The notes below the pieces were generated by a model, which saw only the letters and a list, made by a program, of their open reading frames with translations, made no database searches and had not been told where the DNA came from. Made by a program: the position numbers and the translations under genes. Shown one piece after another: positions 5,655 through 5,681 of a DNA stretch of 5,681 bases (within the stretch, counting starts at the first letter, position 1; every line of letters begins with the position of its first letter). The DNA is taken from the NCBI RefSeq assembly GCF_037892545.1, contig NZ_JBBKBG010000057.1:1-5681 (forward strand), written 5' to 3'. This stretch comes from Pseudogracilibacillus sp037892545. GTDB taxonomy: Bacteria; Bacillota; Bacilli; Bacillales; Amphibacillaceae.

Positions 5655-5681
5655 TCATTCGTCCTCCGATTTTCCATATAC
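5655..5681 (-). CDS. Possible C-terminal end of an upstream gene (partial)
   Basis: On the minus strand one frame is open from the window edge and reads VYGKSEDE, then TGA at 5655-5657. An acidic, polar tail is plausible for a protein end, but eight codons cannot identify a gene. The residues do not resemble the end of B. subtilis RsbT as I know it. The same bases also contain GGAGG four bases before an ATG that opens only a 13-codon frame, so the region could instead be non-coding. Confidence 0.25.
   Translation of the reverse strand, partial: VYGKSEDE

Noticed and set aside
5615..5659. A 13-codon minus-strand frame (MRQNHVLTLSKLV) with GGAGG upstream
   Set aside because: The GGAGG-to-ATG spacing is only 4 bases, the peptide is tiny and resembles nothing I know, and the GGAGG overlaps a frame that could be the end of an upstream gene.

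Overview
The window is a low-GC Firmicutes locus of the order Bacillales. The AT-rich composition, the strong GGAGG-type ribosome binding sites, the intrinsic terminators and the protein sequences all fit; Bacillaceae, Planococcaceae or Staphylococcaceae-like relatives are possible, and I cannot name a genus. Every confidently called gene lies on the minus strand, so transcription runs from high to low coordinates.

Layout in transcription order. The right edge (5655-5681) holds what may be the last codons of an upstream gene. A 189-base AT-rich gap follows, then a small DUF4870 membrane protein (5091-5465), then the general stress sigma factor module: rsbU (4029-5039), rsbV (3651-3965), rsbW (3146-3628) and sigB (2380-3171). 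An intrinsic terminator (2342-2378) closes the sigB unit. A short gap with its own likely sigma-A promoter leads into tex (126-2291), an RNA-binding transcription accessory protein, which ends at a strong terminator (79-119). The left edge (1-74) carries short imperfect tandem repeats.

How the genes work together (established for B. subtilis, inferred here). RsbW is an anti-sigma factor and kinase that holds SigB inactive and phosphorylates RsbV. RsbU is a PP2C-type phosphatase that removes that phosphate under stress. Dephosphorylated RsbV captures RsbW and frees SigB. A textbook sigma-B promoter, GTTTAA-N14-GGGTAT, sits between rsbU and rsbV with its -35 box overlapping the rsbU stop codon. 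rsbV-rsbW-sigB would therefore be positively autoregulated while rsbU is transcribed from elsewhere.

What is unusual is mainly what is missing. The stressosome genes rsbR, rsbS and rsbT are not immediately upstream of rsbU, where a DUF4870 gene sits instead, and the feedback phosphatase gene rsbX is absent between sigB and tex. This resembles the short rsbU-rsbV-rsbW-sigB layout known from staphylococci. I see no mobile element, CRISPR array, tRNA or rRNA, and no clearly new multi-gene system. Five of the six full genes start internally to their longest reading frame, judged by ribosome binding sites and family lengths.
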